A stretch of DNA of 64,000 bases from Burkholderiaceae bacterium (GCA_026125795.1 JAHCKM010000001.1:1054001-1118000); one strand, 5' to 3'. Positions 1 through 11,918 are shown, counted from the stretch's first letter. Numbers and translations are program-made. Notes: generated from the letters alone by a model not told the origin.

Positions 1-2
1 GC

Positions 3-209
3 GCGAAGCTGTGCATCCACCCGAAGCAGATCGCCGTCGTGCAGGCCGTCTTCGTGCCCGATCCCGAGCGCGTCGCCTGGGCGCAGCGCGTCTGCGCCGC
101 CTTCGCCGCGGCGGGTGGCGCCGCCGTCGCGGTGGACGGCCAGATGATCGACGTGCCGGTCGTGGAACGCGCGCGCGCGGTGCTGCGCAGCGCCGGCCTC
201 GCGGCCTGA
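3..209 (+). CDS. CitE-like CoA-ester lyase (HpcH/HpaI aldolase family), C-terminal fragment
   Basis: Only the last 68 codons are present; the gene enters from the left edge. The visible part contains the IHPKQI segment followed by a helix rich in Ala and Arg and a VERARAVL tail, which is the usual C-terminus of CitE/malyl-CoA-lyase-type HpcH/HpaI proteins that cleave or form CoA thioesters. The stop codon lies 36 bp before the preferred start of the next gene, a citryl-CoA lyase of the citrate synthase fold, so the two probably form one operon. The substrate cannot be told from the fragment. Confidence 0.7.
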   Translation, partial: AKLCIHPKQIAVVQAVFVPDPERVAWAQRVCAAFAAAGGAAVAVDGQMIDVPVVERARAVLRSAGLAA

Positions 210-245
210 ATGCCATCCCCTTTCGCAACGCCGAGGACGCCCCCT

Positions 246-1037
246 ATGCCCCGCAAGATTAAGCCGATCCGCTCCGACATCGCCTGGAGCACGCCCGACC
301 GCATCGAGGTGCGCGGCCGCAGCCTGCCCGACGATCTGCTGGGCCGCATCAGCCTGGGCGACCTGGCCTGGCTGCTGCTCGTCGGCCGCACGCCCACGCC
401 GCAGGAATCGACCGTCTTCAACGCCGTCGCCGTGACGCTCGTCGAGCACGGCATCACGCCGAGCGCGCTGGCCGCGCGGCTCACCTACGCCGGCGCGCCC
501 GAGTCGCTGCAGGCGGCGGTGGCCGCGGGACTCTGCGGTCTGGGCTCGGTGTTCGTCGGCTCCACCGAAGGCACGGCGAAGATGCTGTACGAAGCGCTGC
601 CGCCGGGCACCCAGGGCGCCGACCTCGAAAGGATCGCGCGCGACGTGGTCGCCGGCTACCGCGCGCGCGGCCAGATCGTTCCCGGCCTCGGCCATCCGCT
701 GCACAAGCCGGTCGATCCGCGTGCGCCGCGGCTGTTTGCGATCGCCGCCGAGAACGGCTTCTCGCGCGACTACGTGCGGCTCGAGCAGCTGATCTGCGCC
801 GAGGCCGAGCGCAGCACCGGCAAGATGCTGCCGGTGAACGCCACCGGCGCGATCGGCGCGATCTGCTGCGAGCTGGGCCTGCCGTGGAAGATCGTGCGCG
901 GCGTCGGCGTGTTCGCCCGCGCGATCGGGCTGGTGGGCCACATCCTGGAGGAAAGCAACCAGCCGATGGCGGTCGAGATCTGGCAGCGCGTCGAGGACGA
1001 GGCCACCGCGCACGTGCGCCCCGGCGCGCGCGACTGA
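246..1037 (+). CDS. Citryl-CoA lyase / citrate synthase family protein
   Basis: A protein of about 263 residues with the small-domain core of the citrate synthase superfamily. The [14 protein letters not shown] segment carries the conserved His and Asp region, and a [13 protein letters not shown] stretch follows. It is much shorter than true citrate synthase (about 430 residues), matching the short citryl-CoA-lyase-type proteins that handle citryl-CoA to acetyl-CoA and oxaloacetate. An ATG at 210 would add 12 residues, but the ATG at 246 opens the conserved [14 protein letters not shown] start. Its partner upstream is a CitE-like lyase. The physiological direction and substrate are inferred from family only. 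Confidence 0.7.
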   Translation: MPRKIKPIRSDIAWSTPDRIEVRGRSLPDDLLGRISLGDLAWLLLVGRTPTPQESTVFNAVAVTLVEHGITPSALAARLTYAGAPESLQAAVAAGLCGLGSVFVGSTEGTAKMLYEALPPGTQGADLERIARDVVAGYRARGQIVPGLGHPLHKPVDPRAPRLFAIAAENGFSRDYVRLEQLICAEAERSTGKMLPVNATGAIGAICCELGLPWKIVRGVGVFARAIGLVGHILEESNQPMAVEIWQRVEDEATAHVRPGARD

Positions 1038-1055
1038 GCACTCGCGGTCACGACG

Positions 1056-2060
1056 ATGAACGAGAATCCTGTGATGGCCAGCATACCGGTCGCGTCGATC
1101 GGGTCGCGGCGGGCCGCGGTACGGCCTGGCGAGCGCTGGCCGGTCGACCAGGTCGAGGCGCTGTTCGAGCTGCCCTTCAACGACCTCATCCACCGCGCGC
1201 AGCAGGTCCACCGCGAGCACTTCGACGCCAACGAGGTGCAGTTGTCGACGCTGCTGTCGATCAAGACCGGGGGCTGCCCGGAGGACTGCGGCTACTGCCC
1301 GCAGTCGGTCCACTTCGACACCGGCGTGGCCGCCGGCAAGCTGCTCGACGTGGCAAAGGTGAGCGCCGCGGCGCGCGCGGCGCGTGCGCAGGGCGCGTCG
1401 CGCTTCTGCATGGGCGCGGCCTGGCGCGAGCCGAGGGACCGCGACATCGAGAAGGTGGCCGAGCTGGTGCGCGCCGTCAAGGCCGAGGGGCTGGAGGCCT
1501 GCTGCACGCTGGGCATGCTCAGCGACGGCCAGGCCAGCGCGCTCAAGTCGGCCGGCCTCGACTACTACAACCACAACCTGGACACCGCCCCCGAGGCGTA
1601 CGGCCGCATCATCTCGACCCGCACCTACGACGACCGGCTGCGCACGCTCGAGCGCGTGCGCGACGCCGGTATCGGCGTGTGCTGCGGCGGCATCGTCGGC
1701 ATGGGCGAGTCGCGCCGGGAGCGGGCGGGGCTGGTCGCGCAGGTCGCCAACCTCGACCCCTACCCGGAGTCGGTGCCGATCAACCAGCTGGTGCGCGTCG
1801 ATGGTACGCCGCTGGCCGACGCCGCGCCGCTCGATCCGCTCGAGTTCGTGCGCACGATCGCGGTGGCGCGCATCACAATGCCGCGCGCGCGGGTGCGGCT
1901 GTCGGCCGGGCGTCGCGAGATGAGCGAGGCGGTGCAGGCGCTGTGCTTCCTGGCCGGCGCCAACTCGATCTTCTACGGCGACAAGCTGCTGACCACCGGC
2001 AACCCGGACTGGGAGGCAGACCAGCGGCTGCTCGGCTCGCTGGGCATGCGCACTTGCTAG
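1056..2060 (+). CDS. bioB: Biotin synthase (radical SAM)
   Basis: Inserts sulfur into dethiobiotin to make biotin. The radical-SAM cluster motif CPEDCGYC is at residues 74-81 (Cys74, Cys78, Cys81), followed by the family segments [20 protein letters not shown] (here [12 protein letters not shown]) and [12 protein letters not shown]. Length 334 residues is normal. It precedes panD with 9 bp spacing, so biotin and pantothenate genes appear to be co-transcribed, which is not the usual bio-operon context. The other bio genes are not in the window. Confidence 0.95.
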   Translation: MNENPVMASIPVASIGSRRAAVRPGERWPVDQVEALFELPFNDLIHRAQQVHREHFDANEVQLSTLLSIKTGGCPEDCGYCPQSVHFDTGVAAGKLLDVAKVSAAARAARAQGASRFCMGAAWREPRDRDIEKVAELVRAVKAEGLEACCTLGMLSDGQASALKSAGLDYYNHNLDTAPEAYGRIISTRTYDDRLRTLERVRDAGIGVCCGGIVGMGESRRERAGLVAQVANLDPYPESVPINQLVRVDGTPLADAAPLDPLEFVRTIAVARITMPRARVRLSAGRREMSEAVQALCFLAGANSIFYGDKLLTTGNPDWEADQRLLGSLGMRTC

Positions 2061-2069
2061 GGGGACACG

Positions 2070-4182
<2,113 letters not shown>

Positions 4183-4581
4183 GCGCATGATCGACAAATC
4201 AGATCGCTTGAGTCGCACCGTTGCCGCCCTCGCGACCTGCCGATGACTGGGGAAGGCGGAGAGCCTTGGGCAAAGGCAACGCACGGCGAAGCCATGACGA
4301 TGCATGGATGCATGGACTGTTGCCGGCTTCGCGTTGGCGCCGCTGATGCGCTGATGCGTTGATCGAGGCGGTCGGCATCTGGCGAAACGGCGAAACGGCG
4401 AAACAGCCGCGCTGGATCGTCTTCAGCGACGACTTGCCGAAGCTCGGTTCTCTCGCGACCTGCTGCTCACCGGGATCGGTTGAAGCGGCCGCAGCCCGGC
4501 TAACCGAGTGGGGCTGAGACCTGGGAACCTCGAATCGCCCCTTTCCAACTCAGCGGGATGCGCTCAGGGGACTCGACCTCG
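4183..4581. other. Non-coding junction between core and accessory DNA, with short direct repeats
   Basis: No convincing gene in these 399 bp. It contains three head-to-tail copies of an 8-bp unit GGCGAAAC at 4381-4404 and the smaller repeats GATGCATG (about 4300) and CTGATGCG (about 4345). Position and composition shift suggest a boundary between the conserved pan locus and imported DNA. No integrase or tRNA is visible here. Confidence 0.5.
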
Positions 4582-5808
4582 CTAGCGCTGAAGAATGGTG
4601 ACGCATGTTGACGCTTCCTCAAGGCCGCAAGATCCTGCGCTGTTTTGGGAGATCGCAAGACGCGCACCTCCTACTTGCCGCGCACCAGCCTCGCGACGCA
4701 GATGAGTCACAAGCTCGAAGACCTGCGCGAGTCCGGTCGCACCGATTGCATAGCCATTCGACTCGAGCCCACCCGAAGGATTGATCGGGATGCGGCCTCC
4801 GAGCGCTGTGACGCCGCGCTCAGCCAGCTTGCCACCGTCGCCAAAGTCACAGAAGCCGAGGTTCTCGGCCTGAACAATCTCAGCGAAAGCGGTCGAGTCG
4901 TACACCTCCGCGACGTCAATGTCACCAGGGCCGACACCGGCCTGCTCGTATGCGCTCCCGGCAGCGCGATGACAAACATGGCGCCTTACGTCGGCCGGGT
5001 CACGACTGCCTCCGCTTGCTTGCACACATGCTGCCACCTTGACCGCGCGCGCACGAGCGAAGCGATTCATCACGCGGGAACTGCAAAGAACTGCGGCAGC
5101 AGCACCCTCGCTGTCTTGAGCGCACATCGGAAGCGTGAGCGGCCATGCCACCAGTTGTGCCTTCACTACCTCGTCAACGAGCAGGGCATATCGATTTTGT
5201 GTCAGTGGATTCAAAATGGAGTGCAAATGATTCTTCTTTGCAACCGCTGCGATTTGAATCACAGTAGTCCCGAACCGCTTCATATGCGCCCTGGCAAGCG
5301 CCGCCTGAGCCTCCATGAACGCGCTGCGGAAGCCGGGATCACGCTGTCGCTCCCCAGCGGGAGGCTCAGATCCCTTGGTCAGCGCATGAAGACTCTCCAC
5401 CGAGCCAGCATCCCACTCGGCATCGAAGATCTCGAACACCTTGGCCTCTACATCGTTGTGCCTCTTGGCTGCACCGACCGCCAATACAATGTCGACTTCG
5501 CCACTGCGGACCTGGCCATGAGCCAATTTGAATGCAGTGCTGGCGCTGACGCGATCGTGCCCTGTCTCGACAATCGGAACGTGTTCGAATCCCATCTCCC
5601 GCAGCGCAGTCACACCAGCGACTAGCGGCGAGCGCTCGAGCGCGAACAGCGACGAATTCGCAAGAAGAACTATCTGGATAGCCTTGTAGTCGCACCCCGC
5701 ATCGCGGAGGGCGGCATCGGCTGCATCGCGCGTTAAGTCTTGAATGCTCCTCTCCTTCAGCCTGCCGAAGGAGGTCATGCCCACCCCGACCACATAGACA
5801 TCAGACAT
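4582..5808 (-). CDS. Thiolase-superfamily protein (SCP-x type), catalytic Cys apparently absent
   Basis: The 408-residue protein starts MSDVYVVGVGMTSFG, the usual start of nondecarboxylating SCP2-type thiolases, and ends with NPSGGLESNGYAIGATGLAQ and a Ser-Ala-Gly-Ser-Cys-Gly region matching the C-terminal catalytic area. Where active relatives have a Cys nucleophile in a CASG-like loop, this protein reads ETGHDRVSASTAF, so ordinary thiolysis is doubtful. The start at 5808 has a GGAGAG Shine-Dalgarno. A DUF35/OB-fold partner, common beside such proteins, is not seen. It is the last gene of a minus-strand arm with a ThDP enzyme and an alcohol dehydrogenase. Acyl transfer or aldol-type chemistry on CoA esters is possible but unproven. 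Confidence 0.65.
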   Translation of the reverse strand: MSDVYVVGVGMTSFGRLKERSIQDLTRDAADAALRDAGCDYKAIQIVLLANSSLFALERSPLVAGVTALREMGFEHVPIVETGHDRVSASTAFKLAHGQVRSGEVDIVLAVGAAKRHNDVEAKVFEIFDAEWDAGSVESLHALTKGSEPPAGERQRDPGFRSAFMEAQAALARAHMKRFGTTVIQIAAVAKKNHLHSILNPLTQNRYALLVDEVVKAQLVAWPLTLPMCAQDSEGAAAAVLCSSRVMNRFARARAVKVAACVQASGGSRDPADVRRHVCHRAAGSAYEQAGVGPGDIDVAEVYDSTAFAEIVQAENLGFCDFGDGGKLAERGVTALGGRIPINPSGGLESNGYAIGATGLAQVFELVTHLRREAGARQVGGARLAISQNSAGSCGLEEASTCVTILQR

Positions 5809-6141
5809 ATGTGCTCTCCAGAGAACGAGTCTTCGAGACTGACACCACAATGGCCCAGTGCCCGTCGCAAGGCACGTCTTGGACGCAACCGCTCGCCATC
5901 GAAGTCCCAAGGTTCTGTGGATCGTCAGACACGAGTTCGACTGATCAACTGGCATAGCCATTGGCCAGCAGTTGCGCTCCATATGCAGACGGTTCGGCCG
6001 CACCGCGAGTTCAGGACCTTGCATTTGAAAGCTACCAGGGGCGTCAATCCGGGTGACTGCGTAGCGGCCGCTGGCGCCGCGATCTGTGGGGCGGCGGTCT
6101 GAACAGGCGGATCACGTCATGCTCATCGGCCTTGCGGAGTC
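5809..6141. other. Spacer between thiolase-like and ThDP-enzyme genes
   Basis: I see no gene, hairpin terminator or repeat here. The thiolase reading frame extends into it to 6024 but the extra N-terminus has no thiolase character, so the start at 5808 is preferred. Confidence 0.4.
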
Positions 6142-7749
6142 TCAGGTCACGCAGACATCCACCAGTGCTGGTGCCCGAGAGAACGCCCGGTCGAGCGCAC
6201 TGGCTAGATCACCTTGCTCCACGACGCGTTCAGCGTGCAGGCCAAGCGCACGACCCACACCCGCGAAGTTCGGGTACTCCGTTTCGGCAAACTGAGTTGG
6301 CTGGGAATGACTCACCAAACTGCCGCTTCGCTCGACCTTGGACCTTCCGTCGTTCACAACCACGACAACGATGCGGCACTCATGACGTGCCGCTGTTTGG
6401 AGTTCGCTGGCAAACCGACTGAATGCGGCGGCGTCGCAAATAGCAACTACGGGGCGCCCGGGAAGTGCGAGCGCAGCGGCGTTGGCGAACGGAATTGCTA
6501 TCCCTTGACAACCCGAAGGCTCCGAATCGAGGTAGTGAGAAGCGGGGAGGGTGAGCTGCGCCAGATCGGCCAATCCATCCCCGTCGGCAATCACTGTCGC
6601 GTCCGAACTCAGCATCTGACGCAATTCAGCGAAGATGCGCTCTGTCCGTGCAAAACCATTGCCGCTTGGTGACACTGCGCCAATGTCCTCGAGAGACTTG
6701 CGCCGCTGCTCTCGTTGCATCTCGGCAAGCGACGTCGCCCAAGTCAAGTCAAGTGTGGCACGCCGACCCCGTACAGCCGTGACTAACTCGCGCAGCGCGA
6801 TCCTCGGGTCAGCCAACAGTTCGACGTCGCTACCCCGGTGATCGAACGCCTCTGGGCGATAGCGGTCGATTCGGATCAGCGACGTCCCAGCCGGGATTTG
6901 CGAACCAACACTGGCGAGTCGGCATCCGATCGCAAGAATCAGGTCAGCATCCAGTAGTGCAACGCCAGCGACGCGACCGCCGACCAGCTTGGGGAAGTCC
7001 GGCGGGACCACACCGTGGCCTTCTCGGGTATCGAGAAGAACAGCGCCACTCTCTTCAAGCAGTGCGCGAAGCTCGGTCTTCTCTTCGACTACGTCCCTGC
7101 CTCCTATCACCAAGGGACGGCGCGCAGCCACGAGCAAGTCTGTTGCCCGTGACAGCAGTTCAGGGTTGGGGCGGAGCCTCGATGGATCACGAAGGCGAGA
7201 AGTCGCGCGCGGCATGGTGTCCGGTGCGAGTGATCGTTGCAAGACATCTGTCGGTATCTCAAGGTAGACCGGACCGGGCTGCCCAGCAAATCCGATTGCG
7301 CAAGCCACAGCATGATCCAATTCATCGAGTACCTGCTCTGCGGCCCGCAGAGACTTCGCATAGCGTGTTATGCGGCGCAACAGTGTCACACCGGAGGCCG
7401 TTTCAGCAAGCGACGCTTCGCCATCGTTGGGTATTGACCCGGATATCCCAAGCACCACGACCGGCGCACGTTCTTGATGGGCATTTGAGATGGCCGTGAC
7501 GCAGTTCGTGACACCGGGACCCAACGTCACAACCGCGATCCCCACCTCCTGGGTAAGGAGGGCATGGGCCGTCGCCATGTGGACCGCCGCGGCTTCAGTG
7601 CGGGCATCAACGATGGTCGCGCCGTTCCGTCTGAGGGCATCGGACATCGGCAGGACATGTCCACGCGGTACACGAAATAGGCGCTTCGAGGCGTGCGCAA
7701 CGGTGAACCTGGCAACTAGGTCCGCAACGCTACACGCATCATCTGGCAT
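6142..7749 (-). CDS. ThDP-dependent enzyme homologue (acetolactate synthase / 2-hydroxyacyl-CoA lyase fold) with degraded cofactor motif
   Basis: A 535-residue protein with the Pyr domain (DARTEAAAVHMA, catalytic Glu52; LGPGVTNCVTAISNAHQERAPVVVL), the central domain ([10 protein letters not shown]) and a recognisable PP domain. The ThDP/Mg signature, normally GDG followed about 25 residues later by NN or NG, reads CDAAAF and VVNDGR, so the first Gly is replaced and the second half altered. The lyase homologue at 40850 keeps both halves intact. It has a GGAG Shine-Dalgarno before the ATG at 7749. It sits between a broken regulator gene and a thiolase-like gene. It may be a non-catalytic or substrate-shifted paralogue, or a gene on its way to loss. 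Confidence 0.7.
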   Translation of the reverse strand: MPDDACSVADLVARFTVAHASKRLFRVPRGHVLPMSDALRRNGATIVDARTEAAAVHMATAHALLTQEVGIAVVTLGPGVTNCVTAISNAHQERAPVVVLGISGSIPNDGEASLAETASGVTLLRRITRYAKSLRAAEQVLDELDHAVACAIGFAGQPGPVYLEIPTDVLQRSLAPDTMPRATSRLRDPSRLRPNPELLSRATDLLVAARRPLVIGGRDVVEEKTELRALLEESGAVLLDTREGHGVVPPDFPKLVGGRVAGVALLDADLILAIGCRLASVGSQIPAGTSLIRIDRYRPEAFDHRGSDVELLADPRIALRELVTAVRGRRATLDLTWATSLAEMQREQRRKSLEDIGAVSPSGNGFARTERIFAELRQMLSSDATVIADGDGLADLAQLTLPASHYLDSEPSGCQGIAIPFANAAALALPGRPVVAICDAAAFSRFASELQTAARHECRIVVVVVNDGRSKVERSGSLVSHSQPTQFAETEYPNFAGVGRALGLHAERVVEQGDLASALDRAFSRAPALVDVCVT

Positions 7750-8077
7750 CTCTATCTCCGATCAGGAGTCACCACAGCGACTGGTCTTTGGCCTCAGATT
7801 CGCGATGCGTTCCCTTGGCTCGTTGGAGCGTCACGAGGTGTCGCTCGCGGACGCTGGTCACTACCGACGCCAGCTTTACGCGATCTCCGAGAAGTTGTCA
7901 ATGCCGCCGTAACCCTTGTCCGAGGCCCCTCGCGGCCGCAGAACGCTGGGCGTCAACAGGCGTGAATCGGCAGCCCGGGCTCAAGTACTCGCGCGACGCG
8001 CGTGCTGATGTGCACAGCCTAGGATGACGGTGTTTCGATAACGGGCATGTGCTGAGATGTCGACTAGACGATGGCGC
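7750..8077. other. Spacer upstream of the ThDP-enzyme homologue
   Basis: No gene recognised in 328 bp. It separates the 3' end of the decayed regulator from the ThDP gene on the minus strand and could hold a minus-strand promoter, but I find no convincing -35/-10 pair and no copy of the TTTGTCC-type box in the orientation that would serve 7749. Confidence 0.35.
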
Positions 8078-10280
8078 CTATCGTTCCACAGACAGCAACC
8101 GATACACGTACAGCGATAGATCGGCGACGAGTCGGTCATTATGGGTCGAAAGATCCAACCTTGTGAGTTCAGCAATCCGTCGCAGGCGATAGCCGATCGT
8201 CTTGCGATGCACACCCAGCCGCCGCGCTGCCGCCTCGTGTGAGCAGTTCGCGTCGAAGAAGGCACGCAACGTGCCGAGGAGCAGGTCGCGCTCCTTCTCA
8301 TCCTCTCGCAGCAGATCGCCCAGGTTGAGATCGAGGAAGCGCTGCATGCCGGCCTCGTGCCGCGAGCTCAGCAGCATGCCCACCACTCCGGCGCTGTCGT
8401 ACACGATGCTGCCGCTGCGCCCGAGTTGGCGCGCCACGTCCAGCGCGATCTGCGCCTCTCGGTACGCGATCGCCAAACCGCGCGCGTCGGCACAGCGACT
8501 GCTACCGCCAACCATCACGACCCGGTCTGACGACCGCGGTGCCAAGCGCTGCGCCAGTCGATCAGCCCAACGCTCGGCGTCGTCCAATGGCTCCTCGTCA
8601 CGAAGGACGGCCACCGAGAGGCCTCGCAGTGCGGTGGCACGGACCCGGCCCAGGCCTACGGTGTCTGCGACGGCCTGCGCCACCTGCTCGCGCACGGGGG
8701 CCAAGCGGTTGCCGGCACCAGCCGACGCGACCCCAAGTTCGCACAGGAACAAACGCATCGGGCCCGTCAGATCGATGCGGCTCTCGACAGCGCGGTCTAT
8801 CGCGCTCGCGCGCGCAGGTTCGTCCGCTTGGAGTACATCCCAAATCAACGCATCGATCGTCTCGGCGCGGGCTCTGCTGGCGGCGCGTTGCTCCAGCTGG
8901 TGCAGCGCCGCGGCCATCACAACCTGCGACAGCGCCACCTCCGACATTTGTTGGCCTGCTCCATCGGCGCGCGCCAGCACCCATCCTGTCGCTTGGCCCT
9001 CGACTCGGAGCGGCTGCGCGAGCCACCGTCCATTGCTGCCGTCGAGATCGAGTCGAACGACCGCTGCGCTTCGGTGCGTCGCGGGAGACTTAGCGAGTGC
9101 CTTTGCGATGGCCGGCAGAGCGTCCTGGATGTCGTCGGAACCGCCCGCGGCGCGCACTTGCAAGTCCGCATCGAGCACCGCCCCGTCGGTCTCCAGGTGG
9201 TTGCTGGCGGCCGCCTCCATTGCCGGTAGACCGCCGCGCTGAAGCAGCATTCGATCAACCCCTTAGTCAGGTTCGATAAGCGCCGAACCGCGTCGTACCT
9301 TTGGTTGAGTGCTTTGTTGGCCCGTTCCACGTTCTTCAAGGGCGTTTCGCTGGGACGCTACCAGTCGGGCATTCTCGATCGCAATTGAGGTGAGATTCGC
9401 GAGCGCGACCAGTCGGTCGACGTCCATCGCGTTGAAGGTAGACGGCCGACGCCGCCAGACTTCCAAGACACCGATCACCGTGTCGTTGCCAAGGAGGGGA
9501 GCTCCCAGGGCGCTTCGCACCCTTTCTGCTTCTGCGAGAGGGAAGAAGTCGCGACTGATGCAGCCGCTTTCAAGGTAGTCCTCCACCGCTACGGATTCTT
9601 GAGTCTTCAGAACCTGGCCAGGCTTCATGCGCAGTGCTGCTGTTTGTGCCGAAATGTTGCCCACGCATCGGCGCATGACGATTTCGTCTGTCTCCCTCAG
9701 CATCACACCACAGATGTCCGCCCCGAGCGGACGCATTGCTTCTTGCGTGATGTGCAGCAGGATTTCGTCGAGATCGAGGCACTTCAGCATTCGCGTGGCC
9801 ACACGCTGTAGCGCCTGCACCTCGTCTAGGTTCTGTGCGGCAATGCGCTGCCGCTCACATGTAAGCAGCGCGAGCGCGACGCATTTGGCGCAGAGCCCAG
9901 AGCTCATTCGGGTCAACGCCGGCAAGGCAAAGTCCGCGCACCACTAGGCAGACCGCGCCGACCGTGATCGGAACGAAAACCAGCGAGCCTTGCTCATGTG
10001 GTCGGTCCCATCCCAGAGACTCGGCTGGCAAGATCGATTCGCATCCGTCGTCATTGCCCTCCAGCGCTGACCACTCGCGCCAAGCGCCACCGGAGCGAAA
10101 CAGCACGGAGACCGGTGCACCGGAGAAAAGCAGCGAAAACGCCCGCTCGGTCTCGGTAATCAAGGCTTCATATCGCCCCCGCGCGGCGGCAGCGACGATC
10201 GGATCCATCGCTTGCCCAAGCTTGAAACTCGGTGCCGCCGCTTCTGCTGCGCGATGCCAGCGAATGTCCGGTGTGTTCAT
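8078..10280 (-). pseudogene. PucR/CdaR-type transcriptional regulator with GAF domain, broken by about three frameshifts
   Basis: Read through three frames, this region matches the intact regulator at 23471-25762 along its length. From 10280 (MNTPDIRW) to about 9880 it encodes the N-terminal sensor part. From about 9900 to 9340 it encodes a GAF domain (LDEILLHITQEAMRPLGADICGVML ... GVLEVWRRR). From about 9335 to 9255 a short linker is in another frame (RANKALNQRYDAVRRLSNL). From about 9250 to 8078 it encodes the PucR C-terminal part ending in the helix-turn-helix RRLGVHRKTIGYRLRRI. Each switch is a single-base-type shift, so either the gene is decaying or the read has indels. The start lies 10 bp after the alcohol dehydrogenase stop. 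The product, if made, would be an activator of the linked catabolic genes. Confidence 0.75.
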
Positions 10281-10290
10281 CGCGACAGTC

Positions 10291-11334
10291 TCAGGCGGCA
10301 AGTGACACCACAGCTTTGAGGCACTCTTGTGCGCCGAGACGGCGATACAGGTCGGGCACATCATCCAGCCGGCCTCTTGCGTCGACAACGACAGTGGGAT
10401 CGAGCGCGCCGCTGGTCACAAGGCGCACCAGACGCTGACGCACCCGGATGCTGTCGCCGATGGCAAAGCCAACGGTCAGTTCGCTGCGGAATGCCTGCGC
10501 GACAGGAAAGGACCAGGTTTCGGCCGTGTGTGCGCCGACCGAGACAACGCGCCCGACCGATCCCGCCAGTTGCAAAGCAAGGTCGAGCGGACCGTTGCCC
10601 CCGACGGCCTCCACAACGACGTCGGCCCCATTTCCACCCGATGCCTGTCGTACGAAGGCGAGCGCATTGTCCGGGTGCGCCACGAGCGACCCCTGCGCTT
10701 GCGCAAATGCCTGTCTCGGCGCAGCTGGTTCGATGACAACGACTATGCCTGCGCCGACTGCATGCGCGGCCAGGGCTGCAAGCTGTCCCACAGCGCCGCC
10801 GCCGACCACTACGACGCAGTCACCAGGCTGCACGTTGCCGCGCTCCATTGCCACCCAACCGGTGGCAAGGTTGTCTCCGATCAATAGCGCCGCCTCCATG
10901 GAGCAACCTGCTGGCAATTCCGAGAGGGTGGTGTCGGCGAAGGGAACGCGAACGAACTCTGCCTGGGCACCGCTAAGCGCGGGTCCAAATGACGTTCCGG
11001 TACCGAAGAACGCCCGTTCGTTGCAGTGCCAGTGGTGGCCGCGCTCGCACAATTTGCAGAACCCGCAGGCAGCAAAGTCAGATGCCATGACCAAGCTTCC
11101 GACCCGGATGCGTTGCGTCGCCTGACCTACCTGGACGACTTCACCGACAAATTCATGGCCGAGGATCGTCCCGCGCGTGATGCCCTGAAAATCACCGCGC
11201 ACGACGTGCAGGTCGGTCCCGCAGACGCCAGCGAGCAGGACCTTAACCACCGCGTCAGTGGGATGGAGCAGGACTGGCGCAGGTACCTCGGCCAGTGCAA
11301 CCTGGCCGGGTTCGGTATAGATCACTGCGCGCAT
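10291..11334 (-). CDS. Zinc-dependent MDR-family alcohol dehydrogenase
   Basis: A 347-residue medium-chain dehydrogenase that would oxidise a primary or secondary alcohol with NAD(P). Catalytic zinc ligands are visible as Cys38 in VCGTD and the GHE motif near residue 65; the structural zinc loop is CGFCKLCERGHHWHC near residues 96-110. The Rossmann motif GGGAVGQLAALAA follows. It is the first gene of a minus-strand arm and faces a decayed copy of the microcompartment promoter. A role in oxidising the diol made by the Rieske system (for example 2-methylpropane-1,2-diol) is an inference from context only. Confidence 0.8.
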   Translation of the reverse strand: MRAVIYTEPGQVALAEVPAPVLLHPTDAVVKVLLAGVCGTDLHVVRGDFQGITRGTILGHEFVGEVVQVGQATQRIRVGSLVMASDFAACGFCKLCERGHHWHCNERAFFGTGTSFGPALSGAQAEFVRVPFADTTLSELPAGCSMEAALLIGDNLATGWVAMERGNVQPGDCVVVVGGGAVGQLAALAAHAVGAGIVVVIEPAAPRQAFAQAQGSLVAHPDNALAFVRQASGGNGADVVVEAVGGNGPLDLALQLAGSVGRVVSVGAHTAETWSFPVAQAFRSELTVGFAIGDSIRVRQRLVRLVTSGALDPTVVVDARGRLDDVPDLYRRLGAQECLKAVVSLAA

Positions 11335-11362
11335 GCTGTCAGCCCCAAGGCTTCCGAGCCGA

Positions 11363-11462
11363 TCAAAACGCGTTGAGCGTGGACGGCGGCTCGATGCACG
11401 CCGCTGTCAGGACGGTGCCCTGTAGTCTAGCGAGCTGCAAGTCGCTGTCTCCACTTTTGATA
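11363..11462 (-). pseudogene. Remnant of a BMC pentamer (EutN/CcmL) gene 5' end
   Basis: On the minus strand a short reading frame gives KSGDSDLQLARLQGTVL, which lines up with KTETTFLKLAQVRGTVV at the start of the intact pentamer gene at 17937. At DNA level GGAGACA, TTG and AGCTCGC are shared. After about 30 codons similarity ends and a stop follows. It lies in the same position relative to the duplicated promoter block as the real gene does at 17.9 kb. Confidence 0.6.
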
Positions 11463-11463
11463 C

Positions 11464-11571
11464 CTAGGGTATGCCCCACGGCAGGCGAAGTCATTGGCCT
11501 AGTTGGACAGCGCACGCAGCTTCGATTTGTCCGCCATGGCCATAGTCCACGGTTTTGCTGCCACCTACAGT
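11464..11571 (+). promoter_or_regulatory. Decayed copy of the BMC divergent promoter, with operator and sigma70-like core
   Basis: Two blocks are identical to the promoter at 17.97-18.08 kb: CTAGGGTATGCCCCACG (11464-11480) and GGCGAAGTCATTGGCC (11484-11499). An inverted repeat GGACAG-N16-TTGTCC spans 11505-11532. The plus-strand core is -35 TAGTCC (11543-11548), 17 bp, -10 TACAGT (11566-11571), with TTTGTCC (11526-11532) 10 bp before the -35. It may now drive the membrane-protein genes that start at 11919. Confidence 0.6.
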
Positions 11572-11598
11572 CCGCGAAACAGCCGGCACCAGACCGGA

Positions 11599-11710
11599 AC
11601 ACAGGAGACAAGCGTGGTTCGAGACGAAGGCGCCTCTCACGATCCGAAGCTGGCGCACCCGAGATGGGACAGTGTCCAGATCTTCTGCTGCGTTAACGCG
11701 CAGAAAGGCA
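11599..11710 (+). pseudogene. Remnant of the 5' end of a DUF7064-like gene
   Basis: ACAGGAGACAAGCGTG followed by VVRDEGASHDPKLAHPRW and then VNAQK matches the ribosome binding site and the start of the intact gene at 18123 (VIRDADAEFHPPDPAHPTW ... YNAEE). Similarity then fades. Together with the pentamer remnant on the other side it shows that a whole divergent promoter with both gene starts was duplicated and lost its genes. Confidence 0.6.
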
Positions 11711-11918
11711 GGTCTGCCCGCTTTTGCAGATTGCCCGTCGCAGTGGCTGCTTCGATCGGCTTCAGTTGGCGACGCTGTTGTTAACGCTCCGACCAGCGGC
11801 TTCTGCAGCGCGTATCGCGGAACTCGGTCCGGGGCTCATCTGAGTACCGGATCAAGCTATTGATGCATGTGCGCACTGGTGCGCGCGGCATCGCGCGACC
11901 TACGAGGAGGGAAACCCA
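11711..11918. other. Leader region before the membrane-protein pair
   Basis: About 200 bp with no recognisable gene. It ends in a good Shine-Dalgarno (GAGGAGGG) for the ATG at 11919. No terminator hairpin is seen. Confidence 0.35.

Noticed and set aside
11424-11451. Minus-strand promoter TGTCTC/AGTCTA before the alcohol dehydrogenase
   Set aside because: Both boxes lie within the decayed pentamer coding sequence, and the spacing is 16 bp; the match is likely chance from codons, so I did not list it.
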